From Candidatus Cloacimonadota bacterium (GTDB lineage Bacteria > Muiribacteriota > UBA6191), in assembly GCA_023954715.1 (NCBI GenBank), contig JAGSHD010000004.1, forward strand, positions 270,356-334,355: DNA of 64,000 nucleotides. The letters are read 5' to 3'. The notes below the pieces were generated by a model, which was given only the letters and a program-made list of their open reading frames with translations, was not told the origin of the DNA and searched no databases. The translations under genes were made by a program, and so were the position numbers. The number at the start of each line of letters is the position of its first letter. Position 1 is the first letter of the stretch. Positions 26,715 to 35,676 of this stretch are shown here, in pieces.

Positions 26715-28010
26715 TTACTTGCAAGATAGTTTTTTTGTTTTGTAATCTAGTCCCGCTTTTTTTGCTAGATTAACCAGACATTTTTGCCCACCATTTTTAA
26801 GATATTTTTTTACATCCGTCAAATAGTTTGATTTGCTTAACTCAAGGGCCTTAGCATCAGACCCCAATCGAACTTTAATCCCTGCGTTACCCATAGCACC
26901 AATCAGTTCAGTGGGTAATGCACGGTAATTGTGTTTTGTAAGTAAGAGTTTCCAACCATTTTTTAATAAGTTGTGTACTCTTGGGTCAAATCCAACTTTA
27001 TTTACACCAGATGCTGATAGTGATGCTTTTATAGCACGAACAGCCATTGCTTTACTACCATATATACGGTAATCACAAAAAAATGGAGGTCGTTTATAAA
27101 CTGGTTTTTCTGGTTTTGGTGCCGGTTTTGGAGCTGGTGATGGAATAGGCTCTTGTGGAGGAGTTGGAGGTTTTGGCATTTCAGGTGTACCATCTAGCTT
27201 TTCTTTTAAAGCAGCTAGTTCATCTAACATCTCGCCTTTACTCTTTTCGTATTCAAGCATTTTTTCACTTAAGGTCTTTAGCTCTTCTACAACCTTCTCT
27301 TTATCTTTCGCTACTTGTTCTAATTTTTCTTGAATCTCTTCAATGGCTTCATCATTATTTTTTAAGCTTTTAATTTGATCTTGAAGTGATCCTATTTTAG
27401 ATACAGAATCATTTATATTTTTTTTAAGAGTTATAATCTCTTGCTTTAACTCTGATAAATCTTGATCTGCCTCATTTTTATCAGGATCTTCTGTCGTTTC
27501 GTCTTTTTGCTCTTCTGGCTCGCTAGTATCATCAGTATCTGTTTCAGACTCCGTCTTTTCATTAGATACTACACCTGGGGATGAGTCTTCTTTTACAGAC
27601 TCTTCAAACTCTATAACTTTACTATCTATGTCTTCAAGTACTTCTGACAAAACATCATGATGATCTTGTACTACCCCTTCTTCACCATTTACCAACCTCA
27701 TTTTTAAATTGGCTTTTATCTTTTCTAATAAAGGAACAAAATACTTCATTTTAGAAATTTCATATTTTGAAATAAACACGTAAAAGCCCATCAGTTTTTC
27801 ATCTGGCTCAAAGTCAAAAGTTGGTAAAATCTCTTGGTAGATTTTATTAAGAATAGAGTCATACTCTTTGGAGTTGTCGGCGCTTGGATGATACTCCATC
27901 AAAGAACTTTGTAACACTAATATATGTAAATTGGCTTGAAAAGCGTCATCTGCTGTAGTGCTAGTAATCAAAGTAAAAATAAATAATAAAGAAAAAAGTA
28001 ATTTTTGCAT
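26715..28010 (-). CDS. Exported coiled-coil protein with a cysteine-bearing C-terminal domain
   Basis: This 431-aa protein has a signal peptide (about residues 1-20), a helical N-terminal domain, an acidic Ser/Glu/Asp segment (about 150-185), a long coiled coil (about 185-270), a proline-rich linker (PKPPTPPQEPIPSP) and a C-terminal domain of about 115 residues. The C-terminal domain contains three cysteines (FFCDYR, QKCLVN and the penultimate CK). The layout suggests a periplasmic spacer carrying a small binding domain. No enzyme motif is visible. Its function is unknown to me. Confidence 0.7.
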   Translation of the reverse strand: MQKLLFSLLFIFTLITSTTADDAFQANLHILVLQSSLMEYHPSADNSKEYDSILNKIYQEILPTFDFEPDEKLMGFYVFISKYEISKMKYFVPLLEKIKANLKMRLVNGEEGVVQDHHDVLSEVLEDIDSKVIEFEESVKEDSSPGVVSNEKTESETDTDDTSEPEEQKDETTEDPDKNEADQDLSELKQEIITLKKNINDSVSKIGSLQDQIKSLKNNDEAIEEIQEKLEQVAKDKEKVVEELKTLSEKMLEYEKSKGEMLDELAALKEKLDGTPEMPKPPTPPQEPIPSPAPKPAPKPEKPVYKRPPFFCDYRIYGSKAMAVRAIKASLSASGVNKVGFDPRVHNLLKNGWKLLLTKHNYRALPTELIGAMGNAGIKVRLGSDAKALELSKSNYLTDVKKYLKNGGQKCLVNLAKKAGLDYKTKKLSCK

Positions 28011-28248
28011 AAAATCTCCTAGTATTACTACGGATTAAACCCAAAAAAGTTTCATAATATGTAGGACTAAAAGTTTACTGTAAATAAACAAAGCTCTTTT
28101 AAAACAGATCCTAATGTTTGTAAAAACTCAACTTTTAAGCCTCTTTTAAACGACGCTGTGGAAGCAATAGAAAGTCTAGTTAAATATTAGTCCAAAAGAT
28201 AAGTGAATTATGTGTAAAAATAGGGAGTTATTATACTCTCTGAGCAAA

Positions 28249-28274
28249 AAAAAAAGCCACGTTAATGGCTTTTT
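28249..28274 (-). terminator. Rho-independent terminator
   Basis: AAAAAAGCCA and TGGCTTTTTT form a 10-bp stem around a 6-base loop, 15 bases after the stop of the CxxCH protein gene on the minus strand. A long A run on the other side becomes the T tract in the transcript. Confidence 0.88.
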
Positions 28275-28288
28275 TAGTTTTCTAAAGT

Positions 28289-28957
28289 TTAGAAGTAATC
28301 GTCAAATTCCCAATCAGATAGGTGATCATAAGATTTTGGACCTACATTTTTTCTTTTTAAAATTACTGTTTTTGGACCTTTAACCAAGGGGTTTTCACTA
28401 CCGCTTCCATTCCCTTTTGAAGATTTTCCTAGAGATTTTTTTACACTATCACTTAGTTTTGGCTGTATTGGTTTTAAGGTGACTGGATCTATTTTACCCT
28501 CAGCAATCAGCTTCTTTTCCGCTTTTTTCTTTATTTCAGCTTCGATCTTTTTTCTAGCCTCTTCTTCTATTCGCTCTTGCTCTTTTTGTTTAGCAAGTTC
28601 TACTTTCTTTTTGGCCTCTTCAATAGCCTTTAGTTTTTCAGCTTTTTCCTTTTCTATTTTTTCTTGTGCTTCTCTAGCCTTGGAATCAATTTTAAGCTTA
28701 TTTGCCTTAATCTTAGCTGCCAAAAAAGTTAACTGTCGAATCCTACTCTTAGGTACATATCCCTCTTTCTCCACCAATTTTTTTATATATTTAATTCCAC
28801 GAGACTTTAAGTTAGGCTTTCCTTTTCTTCCACCTCTAGAAGTCTTATGGCATTGGACACAACTCATTTTTTCTTTTTGTGCCATTTCTTTGGTAGCGTG
28901 TATATTGGATACACATAAAATAAAGCCTAATATGCTTAATAGAGTAATTTGCCTCAT
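28289..28957 (-). CDS. Exported single-haem (CxxCH) coiled-coil protein
   Basis: The 222-aa product has a signal peptide (about 1-21) and one c-type haem attachment motif, CVQCH, near residue 33. After about 45 further residues the protein becomes a long, highly charged helix rich in Lys/Glu/Ala (about 85-165), then a low-complexity Gly/Ser tail and an acidic end (WEFDDYF). This is not a standard class I cytochrome, since the fold around the haem is very short and no obvious distal methionine is placed. The helix may span the periplasm like TolA-type spacers. A redox or sensory role is inferred from the haem motif only. Confidence 0.7.
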   Translation of the reverse strand: MRQITLLSILGFILCVSNIHATKEMAQKEKMSCVQCHKTSRGGRKGKPNLKSRGIKYIKKLVEKEGYVPKSRIRQLTFLAAKIKANKLKIDSKAREAQEKIEKEKAEKLKAIEEAKKKVELAKQKEQERIEEEARKKIEAEIKKKAEKKLIAEGKIDPVTLKPIQPKLSDSVKKSLGKSSKGNGSGSENPLVKGPKTVILKRKNVGPKSYDHLSDWEFDDYF

Positions 28958-29143
28958 AATAATTCCTTCAAAAGTAATATCTAACTTCTTAGATCTTAAC
29001 TGTCGTTCATCCTTCTTTCGTCCACTTAAAAGCCAATAGAAATAAGATTTTAACTATAAATTTGGGTGAATCAAACCATTCTAAGTAAGTTATACAAAAA
29101 CTCCTTTGTAAGCTAATATTTGTATTTATATTAAAAGCTAAAA

Positions 29144-29180
29144 AAAATCCCCCACTAAAATATAGCGGAGGATCTTTTCT
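29144..29180 (-). terminator. Probable terminator of the SLH porin gene
   Basis: An A-rich arm with ATCCCCCAC and a second arm GCGGAGGATCTTTT form an imperfect stem around an AT-rich loop, about 20 bases after the porin stop on the minus strand. The A tract becomes the T run in the transcript. Confidence 0.65.
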
Positions 29181-29198
29181 ACAAAAATCTAAATCAAA

Positions 29199-30935
29199 TT
29201 AGAAGTCGATTCTGTATGATGCTCTAAGAACATCGTAATCTGCTCTTGTATTAACAGCAGCTACAGTACCATTGACAGTAGTAATATCTTTCTTAGTCAT
29301 ACCGCCAACTTTATCATAGTCAGATGTATTATATTCTAAGAATAGTGTTCCGTTATCAGAAACTTTTCTTGCATAAGCAAATGTTGTTTCCCCAACTTCA
29401 TCATTAAAGTTTTTAGATCCAGAAGATGTAGCAGCTAATCTTGCACCAGATCGGTCCATGCTATGCTCACTATGTCGTAAAGATAAAGTAGACTTTGAAT
29501 CTAAGTTATATACAACTTGAAAGTTCCAAGTAGTAAAGTCATCATCAAAGATGTTGTTGTTAGGAGCAGCTTTGTTTAATAAAGCAGCACGTCCAGCATC
29601 TTGAACTTCTACATTACCACTAACGTATTCCATTCCAACTAACCAATCTTCACTAACTCGGTAATCCATACCTAAGTTAAAAAAGTTCATCGCACCAAAA
29701 CCAGCAGCTCCAGCATTAGCAGCTCGCTGAGAAATGTCCCCACCGTTTGTGAAGTAGTTTAAATCCCACTTAAAGTCACCATCATTAGATTGTGAACCTA
29801 CGTGTAAGATAAATCCAAAGTTATCATCAGCATTTGTATTGAATGCATTTGCTCCAGCAGTATTAAACTGACCAAATCCATTTACAATTGAACCTGCAGC
29901 AGGATTACCAGCTGCACCAGCTACTTGAGAACCAGCAGCTCCACTAATAGCAGTTGTTGGGTATAAGTAACTATAATTAGCTAAAGGTGAACCAAAGTCT
30001 CCATTGTGTAAACCAATTCCCCAATCCCAGTCTCCGTTATCACTTTCTGTTGAAAAGTAAGCTCCAGTGATCATGTTTCCGTATAAAGTATCGATTAAAG
30101 AGTTTGATACGAAATAAGGATTAGCACCAAAAGCACCAGCTACTTCATGTCCCCATGGAACATAAAATCGACCAGCTGTTAAATCCCAGTCAGACCACAA
30201 ATCCTTAACATGCATATACATATAATCATCAAATTCTAAACCGTTTGATGCTCCAGCTTTCGCACCAGCATTTCCACCAGTGTAAACATTAGCTTTTGCA
30301 TAAAAAGAAGTTTTTTCATCGATATCAGCTGCGATTCCTAACATAAAGTAGTCATTTGTAAACTCAGTTACTCCGCTTCTTGATCCAAGGTTTGCAGCAG
30401 TTGGTGCTACAGCACTATTGTTAGTAGTTGCACTTGAGTAAAAAGAATCTGCTCCACCAGAAACAAGTGAAAACATCGCTTGTCCCATGAACTTAATTCT
30501 ACCTTGACCCATAGGCATTGAAACACCTTGAGTTGGTTTTCCGTTTGCAGAAGAAACATGGTTTCTTAATTGAGCGATCGCATCAGAGTTTTCTTCGATT
30601 CGAACTTCAATAACTTGCATTTCATCAGTTAATTCAGTCATCAAACTATTGATAGTATCCATGATATCAGAATCAACAGACCCACCTTGTCCTTGAACTT
30701 CTTTAACGTGCTTTAAAGCTTGAAATACTAAAGCAGATGCTTCGTATCTAGAGATTCTTTCTTCTCCGTTAAATCGTCCTGAACCTTGTCCTCTAATGAT
30801 TCCATGATCATATAGATACTTGATTTTCTGGTAAGACCAATGTGAAGGATCAATATCCTGAAATGGACTTGCCGCGAATGCGTTTCCTACCATAAATGCA
30901 GCTGATAAAATTCCAGCAATTGCAAATTTTTTCAT
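29199..30935 (-). CDS. Outer-membrane porin with an N-terminal S-layer homology (SLH) domain
   Basis: The 578-aa protein has a signal peptide (residues 1-21), an SLH domain (about 22-80; FQDIDPSHWSYQKIKYL, IIRGQGSGRFNGEERISRYE), a short coiled coil (about 85-125), and a large Gly/Asn/Ala-rich beta barrel. It ends in RIDF, the C-terminal aromatic used for barrel insertion. In the SLH-porin family the SLH domain binds cell-wall polymer and so ties the outer membrane to peptidoglycan. Expression is probably high: the gene is alone, with a long upstream region and its own terminator. Such porins are typical of cyanobacteria, Negativicutes, Deinococcus-Thermus and some uncultured diderm lineages, so this gene helps place the organism. 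Confidence 0.88.
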   Translation of the reverse strand: MKKFAIAGILSAAFMVGNAFAASPFQDIDPSHWSYQKIKYLYDHGIIRGQGSGRFNGEERISRYEASALVFQALKHVKEVQGQGGSVDSDIMDTINSLMTELTDEMQVIEVRIEENSDAIAQLRNHVSSANGKPTQGVSMPMGQGRIKFMGQAMFSLVSGGADSFYSSATTNNSAVAPTAANLGSRSGVTEFTNDYFMLGIAADIDEKTSFYAKANVYTGGNAGAKAGASNGLEFDDYMYMHVKDLWSDWDLTAGRFYVPWGHEVAGAFGANPYFVSNSLIDTLYGNMITGAYFSTESDNGDWDWGIGLHNGDFGSPLANYSYLYPTTAISGAAGSQVAGAAGNPAAGSIVNGFGQFNTAGANAFNTNADDNFGFILHVGSQSNDGDFKWDLNYFTNGGDISQRAANAGAAGFGAMNFFNLGMDYRVSEDWLVGMEYVSGNVEVQDAGRAALLNKAAPNNNIFDDDFTTWNFQVVYNLDSKSTLSLRHSEHSMDRSGARLAATSSGSKNFNDEVGETTFAYARKVSDNGTLFLEYNTSDYDKVGGMTKKDITTVNGTVAAVNTRADYDVLRASYRIDF

Positions 30936-31586
30936 AATTAATCTCTGAATCAGATCACATTACCTTGTATTAATTTTTATCTTCAAAATAAAAGCAATTA
31001 AATAAGTGTCCTTGTTTCCTTATTCATATTTTATTTTTAGATTGGTGTCGAACTCGAAATCACTTTCTCTCTGATCCAGATCTCCTTTAATTTGTTAAAG
31101 AAAATAATCCGTTTTCTAAACCATCACCATTCAAAGATTGAATAGCTATTGGACTCAATTATAGTCCTTTAGTTTTGCTTATTAGTTTCGTTCTCTTAAT
31201 ATAATCTTGAGAAACTAATTTAACAATAAAGATTTATAGTTGAACCACGTTAACCATTTTCTCGACGGATAAAAAGACATATTTAACTAAATTGTGTGAG
31301 CAGAAAATCTGATTTGCTAAAGTCACACAATTTAAGATTTTCAGGCTAATTTTTGTAAGAATGATGGGAGTATGACATTTTCGACATAGTACATCTCATA
31401 TCTAAAATTTATATGAAAAAAGCTTGTATCTATCTGGGTAATCTCTTCATTAAAAGACTAAATACCTTGCAAGATCTTTGTAGTTTAAACTTTTACAAAA
31501 TAGCCACGACAGCTTTTAAGAGACACAATTTAAACAATGAAAAGTTTATTGATTAAGAAAAAAGAGATACGTTTCTTAAGGTTTAT
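30936..31586. promoter_or_regulatory. Long upstream region of the SLH porin
   Basis: This 651-bp region has no convincing open reading frame. It contains the porin promoter on the minus strand and the end of the zinc-ribbon operon. An 11-bp perfect inverted repeat, AAATTGTGTGA (31289-31299) and TCACACAATTT (31323-31333), is the clearest structure, with a further nested AAATC/GATTT pairing inside the loop. It may be an operator or a transcript hairpin. No standard riboswitch or RNA gene was recognised. Confidence 0.4.
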
Positions 31587-31748
31587 TTAAACCAGTTTCT
31601 TTTTATTGATCACTATATCGCTGTAACAATTTGGGCAAGGGAAAGCATTTTTTTCTTCTTGTTCTACTGTAACCCAAAAGACAAATTCATCAGCACAAAA
31701 TGGACACTTCCATAGTTTAAAAATACGGGGATTATCTTTATCTGACAT
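31587..31748 (-). CDS. 53-aa zinc-ribbon protein
   Basis: An ATG at 31746-31748 opens a 53-codon frame with two CxxC knuckles, CPFC and CPNC, 25 residues apart, the pattern of a small zinc ribbon. The residues between are hydrophobic and acidic (EFVFWVTVEQEE), and the C-terminus is basic. AGGA lies about six bases before the start. It begins 16 bases after the stop of the second GspE-type ATPase, so it is the last gene of that operon. Role unknown; it could bind the ATPase or a nucleic acid. Confidence 0.75.
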   Translation of the reverse strand: MSDKDNPRIFKLWKCPFCADEFVFWVTVEQEEKNAFPCPNCYSDIVINKKKLV

Positions 31749-31764
31749 GCTTATCCTGCAATTG

Positions 31765-33486
31765 TTATTCGTCTCTAGCTGTAACTCTAAGAACCTCTTG
31801 TAGAGTTGTTATTCCTCGTACCGCTTTTGCTAAGCCATCTTCTCGAAGAGTTTTCATTCCTCCACTTTTTGATGCATTTTTAATCATAGTTGTGGAGCTT
31901 TTTCGAACCACTAACTCTCGGATATCTTCACCATTAATCAGTAGCTCTGTAATACAAGTTCGTCCAGTATAACCAGTATTTTTACAGTTTGGGCAACCCT
32001 TTCCACGATAAAATTGAACATTTCCGATACGTTCTCTAGAGATACCTAGCTCACCAAAGAGGCGATCCGATACTTTTACTGGTGATTTACACTCAGGACA
32101 TGTGGTTCGCACAAGACGTTGAGCCATAGCTCCAATGATAGCTGAGGCTACCAAAAATGGTTCTACTCCCATATCTATCAATCGATTTAATGAGCCAGAG
32201 GCATCATTAGTGTGAAGTGTTGAAAAAACTAAGTGACCTGTTAGTGACGCACGAATAGAAATCTCTGCTGTTTCTAAATCACGAATCTCCCCAACCATGA
32301 TCACATCAGGATCTTGTCTTAACATAGATCTCAAACCAGATGCAAAACTAAAGCCAGCCTTAGTGTTTACTTGACCTTGATTAATATTGGATAATCGATA
32401 TTCAACAGGATCTTCAATGGTAATCACATTTTTTTCGGTGGAGTCAATCTCTTTCAAAGCTGCATATAATGTAGATGTTTTTCCTGAACCGGTTGGGCCC
32501 GTTACTAAAATAATTCCGTTAGGAGCCTTAATCATTTGATGAAAGTTTTTCAAAACATAATCATTAAATCCTAATTGATCCATGGCTAAAACAATACTAC
32601 CCTTATCTAAGATTCTGAGTACCGCTTTTTCACCAGTAACACATGGAAAAGTAGACACACGTAAATCCACTTCACGAGAAGCTAATTTGATACGAGCTCG
32701 ACCATCGTGAGGTTTTCTTTTTTCAGCGATATCTAAATCTGCCATAACCTTAATACGAGAAGTTAAAGGAGATGCCCAGTCTTTTGATAAACTCATCACT
32801 TCTTCTAAAATACCATCTCGTCGAAATCGAACTCTTACATTTGTCTCTGTGGGCTCAATGTGAATATCTGAAGCTTTAGTTGTAACTGCATCTTGTATCA
32901 ACTTATTAACAAGGTTAATAATATTGGCTTGAGACATATCCTTTTCATTAACACGAATGGTACTTTCTGCTGTTTTAATCCCTTGAATATTATCAGCTAG
33001 TTTTTTTAAGGCACTTAAATCATCTGCTTTTGCAGCGATAGCACCTTTTTTATAATACTTGTTAATTGCATCTAGGATTTCTTGTCTTGTGGATACAAGC
33101 GGTTTTATTTCACACCCTGTTGTCAATTGAATATTTTCTAAAATAAATCCATCAAGAGGATCAACCATGGCAACGGTCAGTGTATTTTTTACTTTAATCA
33201 AAGGAAATATCTCATATTTTCTGACTAAGTTTTCTGGAATCACTCTCAAAGCATTAGCATCCACTACATAATTAGCTAAAGCTGCATGAGGAAAACCTAA
33301 TTTACTTTGTAAAAAGTTAAGCAATTGCGCTTCAGAAATATACCCCTCTTGAATTAGAGTACATCCAAGAGTGTTTCCCGAGCGTCTATGTACTTTTAGT
33401 GCCGCATCTAATTGATCCCGACTTAATAAACCTGATTCAATTAAACTCAAGCCTAATAATTTTTTATCATTTCGAACTGTTGACAT
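31765..33486 (-). CDS. Second GspE/PilB-type assembly ATPase
   Basis: The 573-aa protein has an MshEN-type N-terminal region (about 1-150) and a complete AAA+-like secretion ATPase core: Walker A GPTGSGKTSTLY, Asp box VITIEDPVEYRL, Walker B VIMVGEIRDLETA, His box HLVFSTLHTNDAS, and a CPEC...CPNC zinc domain. By family it would drive pilus or pseudopilus assembly. No PilC, pilin or secretin gene lies next to it; instead it is between a two-ended membrane protein and a zinc ribbon. It may serve a type IV pilus encoded elsewhere, or an unusual envelope machine. It starts 2 bases after the upstream gene. Confidence 0.92.
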   Translation of the reverse strand: MSTVRNDKKLLGLSLIESGLLSRDQLDAALKVHRRSGNTLGCTLIQEGYISEAQLLNFLQSKLGFPHAALANYVVDANALRVIPENLVRKYEIFPLIKVKNTLTVAMVDPLDGFILENIQLTTGCEIKPLVSTRQEILDAINKYYKKGAIAAKADDLSALKKLADNIQGIKTAESTIRVNEKDMSQANIINLVNKLIQDAVTTKASDIHIEPTETNVRVRFRRDGILEEVMSLSKDWASPLTSRIKVMADLDIAEKRKPHDGRARIKLASREVDLRVSTFPCVTGEKAVLRILDKGSIVLAMDQLGFNDYVLKNFHQMIKAPNGIILVTGPTGSGKTSTLYAALKEIDSTEKNVITIEDPVEYRLSNINQGQVNTKAGFSFASGLRSMLRQDPDVIMVGEIRDLETAEISIRASLTGHLVFSTLHTNDASGSLNRLIDMGVEPFLVASAIIGAMAQRLVRTTCPECKSPVKVSDRLFGELGISRERIGNVQFYRGKGCPNCKNTGYTGRTCITELLINGEDIRELVVRKSSTTMIKNASKSGGMKTLREDGLAKAVRGITTLQEVLRVTARDE

Positions 33487-33488
33487 AT

Positions 33489-35405
33489 TTACACCAAACG
33501 CCTTTGAAACCTATAGATCCACTCAAAACACAGTAGAAAAATCATAAACAACAAAAAATAATGATTATCTTGTAAATCTACTTCTTTTCTTACTAACTCT
33601 AATTTCTTTTCTTTTAATTGAAAAGGAATATACCCAGACAAATCTTTAACATCTGAAGAAAGGTGTTTGCCACCCGACAAATCTGAAATATTTCTAAGAT
33701 ATTTTGTGTCTATCTCTTTTTCTGTGATTTCTTTGGGGTCAATGGATACATGAAAGAGTTTACTTTCAATCAGGTCTTTTGAAGATAATATATCTAAAGA
33801 GTAGTTTCCTTTAGGTAAAAAACCATTCCAATCCATTTCACCATTTTGCTGAAAAACATAAGTGCCTTGATCTAAATCTTTTAGATTAACTCTTACATTT
33901 TGATTACCCCTGATTTTCAAATAAAACTTATCGCCAACAACTGAGTTTTGACTACTTGATTCAACCTCAAGCCCCTTTAAACGATCAAAGTCCAAAACCC
34001 ATGAAAATAAATTATTAACCATTTTTTTAAAAAATCTATTTTGATCCTTGTGAAACAGAGGCGAAAAAATCAATTGACTTAAACTAGTATTAAAAATAAT
34101 GGCATGCGCCTGTTTCATTCGTCGATTAATAGCAATCAAGGGTAAATTAGATGATTTGACTCCAAAACCTAGCACTGTCTCCCAATCTTTAGGTGTATCT
34201 AATTTAAACTTTGCTCGATCTAATCTATTCAATGATTTGATTAAATCATTTTGAAATGCCTCATGTTCAAACAAACGAAAAGGAGTAAAACGATCTCGAT
34301 TCATAAATAATGGTGAATCGCCAGTAGATTGATCTCTTGAACTTTTTATTAAAGCCAAATCTTTAAAGGTTGTTTCATTGAAATCAGGAATAGCCTTTTG
34401 ATCCGATAAAACAATAACTTTAGGAGTATCTTTTAAAGAGTACAATTGAGTCACAAGGTTTATATCACCCGAAGATAAATCATAAAAACATACAAGATCA
34501 ACTGCCTTTAAGGGTTTTGCATCTTTTTCAAAATCTACATAATGTGTAAATATATTTACAGAGTCCAGTTGCGATAAAGCCCTTAGGTAGAAGGATGAAT
34601 CTTTACTCAAATTTTTACTAATAAAAAGTATGTTTTTTTCTTGCTGTACTACCTCAATATAATAATCTAAAGTTTGAGATTGCACTCCTTCGCTGCTGAT
34701 CTTAAATGTCAATTTGTGGAGTCCTACATTTTGTGATTTAAAATCAAAAGAAACAAAACTAGACTTATCTCTCATATCAAAGTTTTTAGTTAGAATGTTT
34801 TTTTCATCAAGCAATAACTCCACGATGCCAACAGCATTAGAAGAGAAGTTTTTAACCAGCTGTATAGATAACTCTACTTTTTGATTTTTACTAAATTTAT
34901 GGTTACCTTTAGCTACACGAGCATAAATTTCTTTTTGATGCTTTACTTGATTTGCAATAGTAAAAACAGGCATACCAAGATCTACTCGCAGTGGATCTCC
35001 TATTTCAAGTCCATCACTTTGCAAAAAAATTGCTTTATACTTTTTACTTTGAGCATAAGATTTGAGTTGTTTAGATATAGAGTACAAAGGACTTATCTGC
35101 CCTTGTGAAAAACTTTTACTTGATATATCTAATACACTCTCAAGTGAAGAAAGTCGCTCTTGCAACAGTTTATCATTAACAGAAGATTTAGAAGAAAGCG
35201 AATCATCCGTCAAATATAAGAATTGTGATTGTAGGTAATTTCGGTAGGTCGTTTCAAACTTAGAAGAAAACACTAACAAAACACAAGAACACAAAAATAA
35301 AAAACGCACTATAAAAATAGTTATCTTATCTCTTACACTCCCGTTTATTCTTGTAATCATAAATAGATAAAACGATAAGATTATGCCAATTAAAAAAGTT
35401 TCCAT
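33489..35405 (-). CDS. Two-ended membrane protein with a large periplasmic region (BatA/GATase-like)
   Basis: The 638-aa protein has two hydrophobic segments at the N-terminus (about 3-20 and 30-48), a very large soluble region, and one membrane helix close to the C-terminus (about 613-630) followed by basic residues. This topology, with beta-rich segments and a Rossmann-like middle (KNILFISKNLSKDSSFYLRAL), recalls the membrane proteins with a glutamine-amidotransferase-like fold that occur with BatA/VWA proteins. No catalytic cysteine triad is visible. It is the first gene of the operon with the second GspE-type ATPase. The family assignment is tentative. Confidence 0.6.
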   Translation of the reverse strand: METFLIGIILSFYLFMITRINGSVRDKITIFIVRFLFLCSCVLLVFSSKFETTYRNYLQSQFLYLTDDSLSSKSSVNDKLLQERLSSLESVLDISSKSFSQGQISPLYSISKQLKSYAQSKKYKAIFLQSDGLEIGDPLRVDLGMPVFTIANQVKHQKEIYARVAKGNHKFSKNQKVELSIQLVKNFSSNAVGIVELLLDEKNILTKNFDMRDKSSFVSFDFKSQNVGLHKLTFKISSEGVQSQTLDYYIEVVQQEKNILFISKNLSKDSSFYLRALSQLDSVNIFTHYVDFEKDAKPLKAVDLVCFYDLSSGDINLVTQLYSLKDTPKVIVLSDQKAIPDFNETTFKDLALIKSSRDQSTGDSPLFMNRDRFTPFRLFEHEAFQNDLIKSLNRLDRAKFKLDTPKDWETVLGFGVKSSNLPLIAINRRMKQAHAIIFNTSLSQLIFSPLFHKDQNRFFKKMVNNLFSWVLDFDRLKGLEVESSSQNSVVGDKFYLKIRGNQNVRVNLKDLDQGTYVFQQNGEMDWNGFLPKGNYSLDILSSKDLIESKLFHVSIDPKEITEKEIDTKYLRNISDLSGGKHLSSDVKDLSGYIPFQLKEKKLELVRKEVDLQDNHYFLLFMIFLLCFEWIYRFQRRLV

Positions 35406-35676
35406 AAATTTGTTTGTAAGCTCTCGATTCTATTAATTCAAAACAAGCCCTAATCAGTTCGATATAAGCTCATACACCTTTATAATACGAAACAGTTTTA
35501 CCTGTAAAGCTCTAAATATGCTAATATTTGGAGTGGATAGAATTATACTTTGTTTCCATCAAAAAGTACATATTCAACAAGTCTCCTATTAGACTTTTAT
35601 TACATTAAGTAGAGCACTCTAACTGTTAGATAAACTTACTACATACCAAAACTCAATCCTTCAAGCATTTTTCTTA

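Noticed and set aside
28479..29039. 186-aa plus-strand frame opposite the CxxCH protein
   Set aside because: The serine/phenylalanine-rich composition is the complement of the Lys/Glu-rich helix; the minus-strand gene has a signal peptide and terminator.
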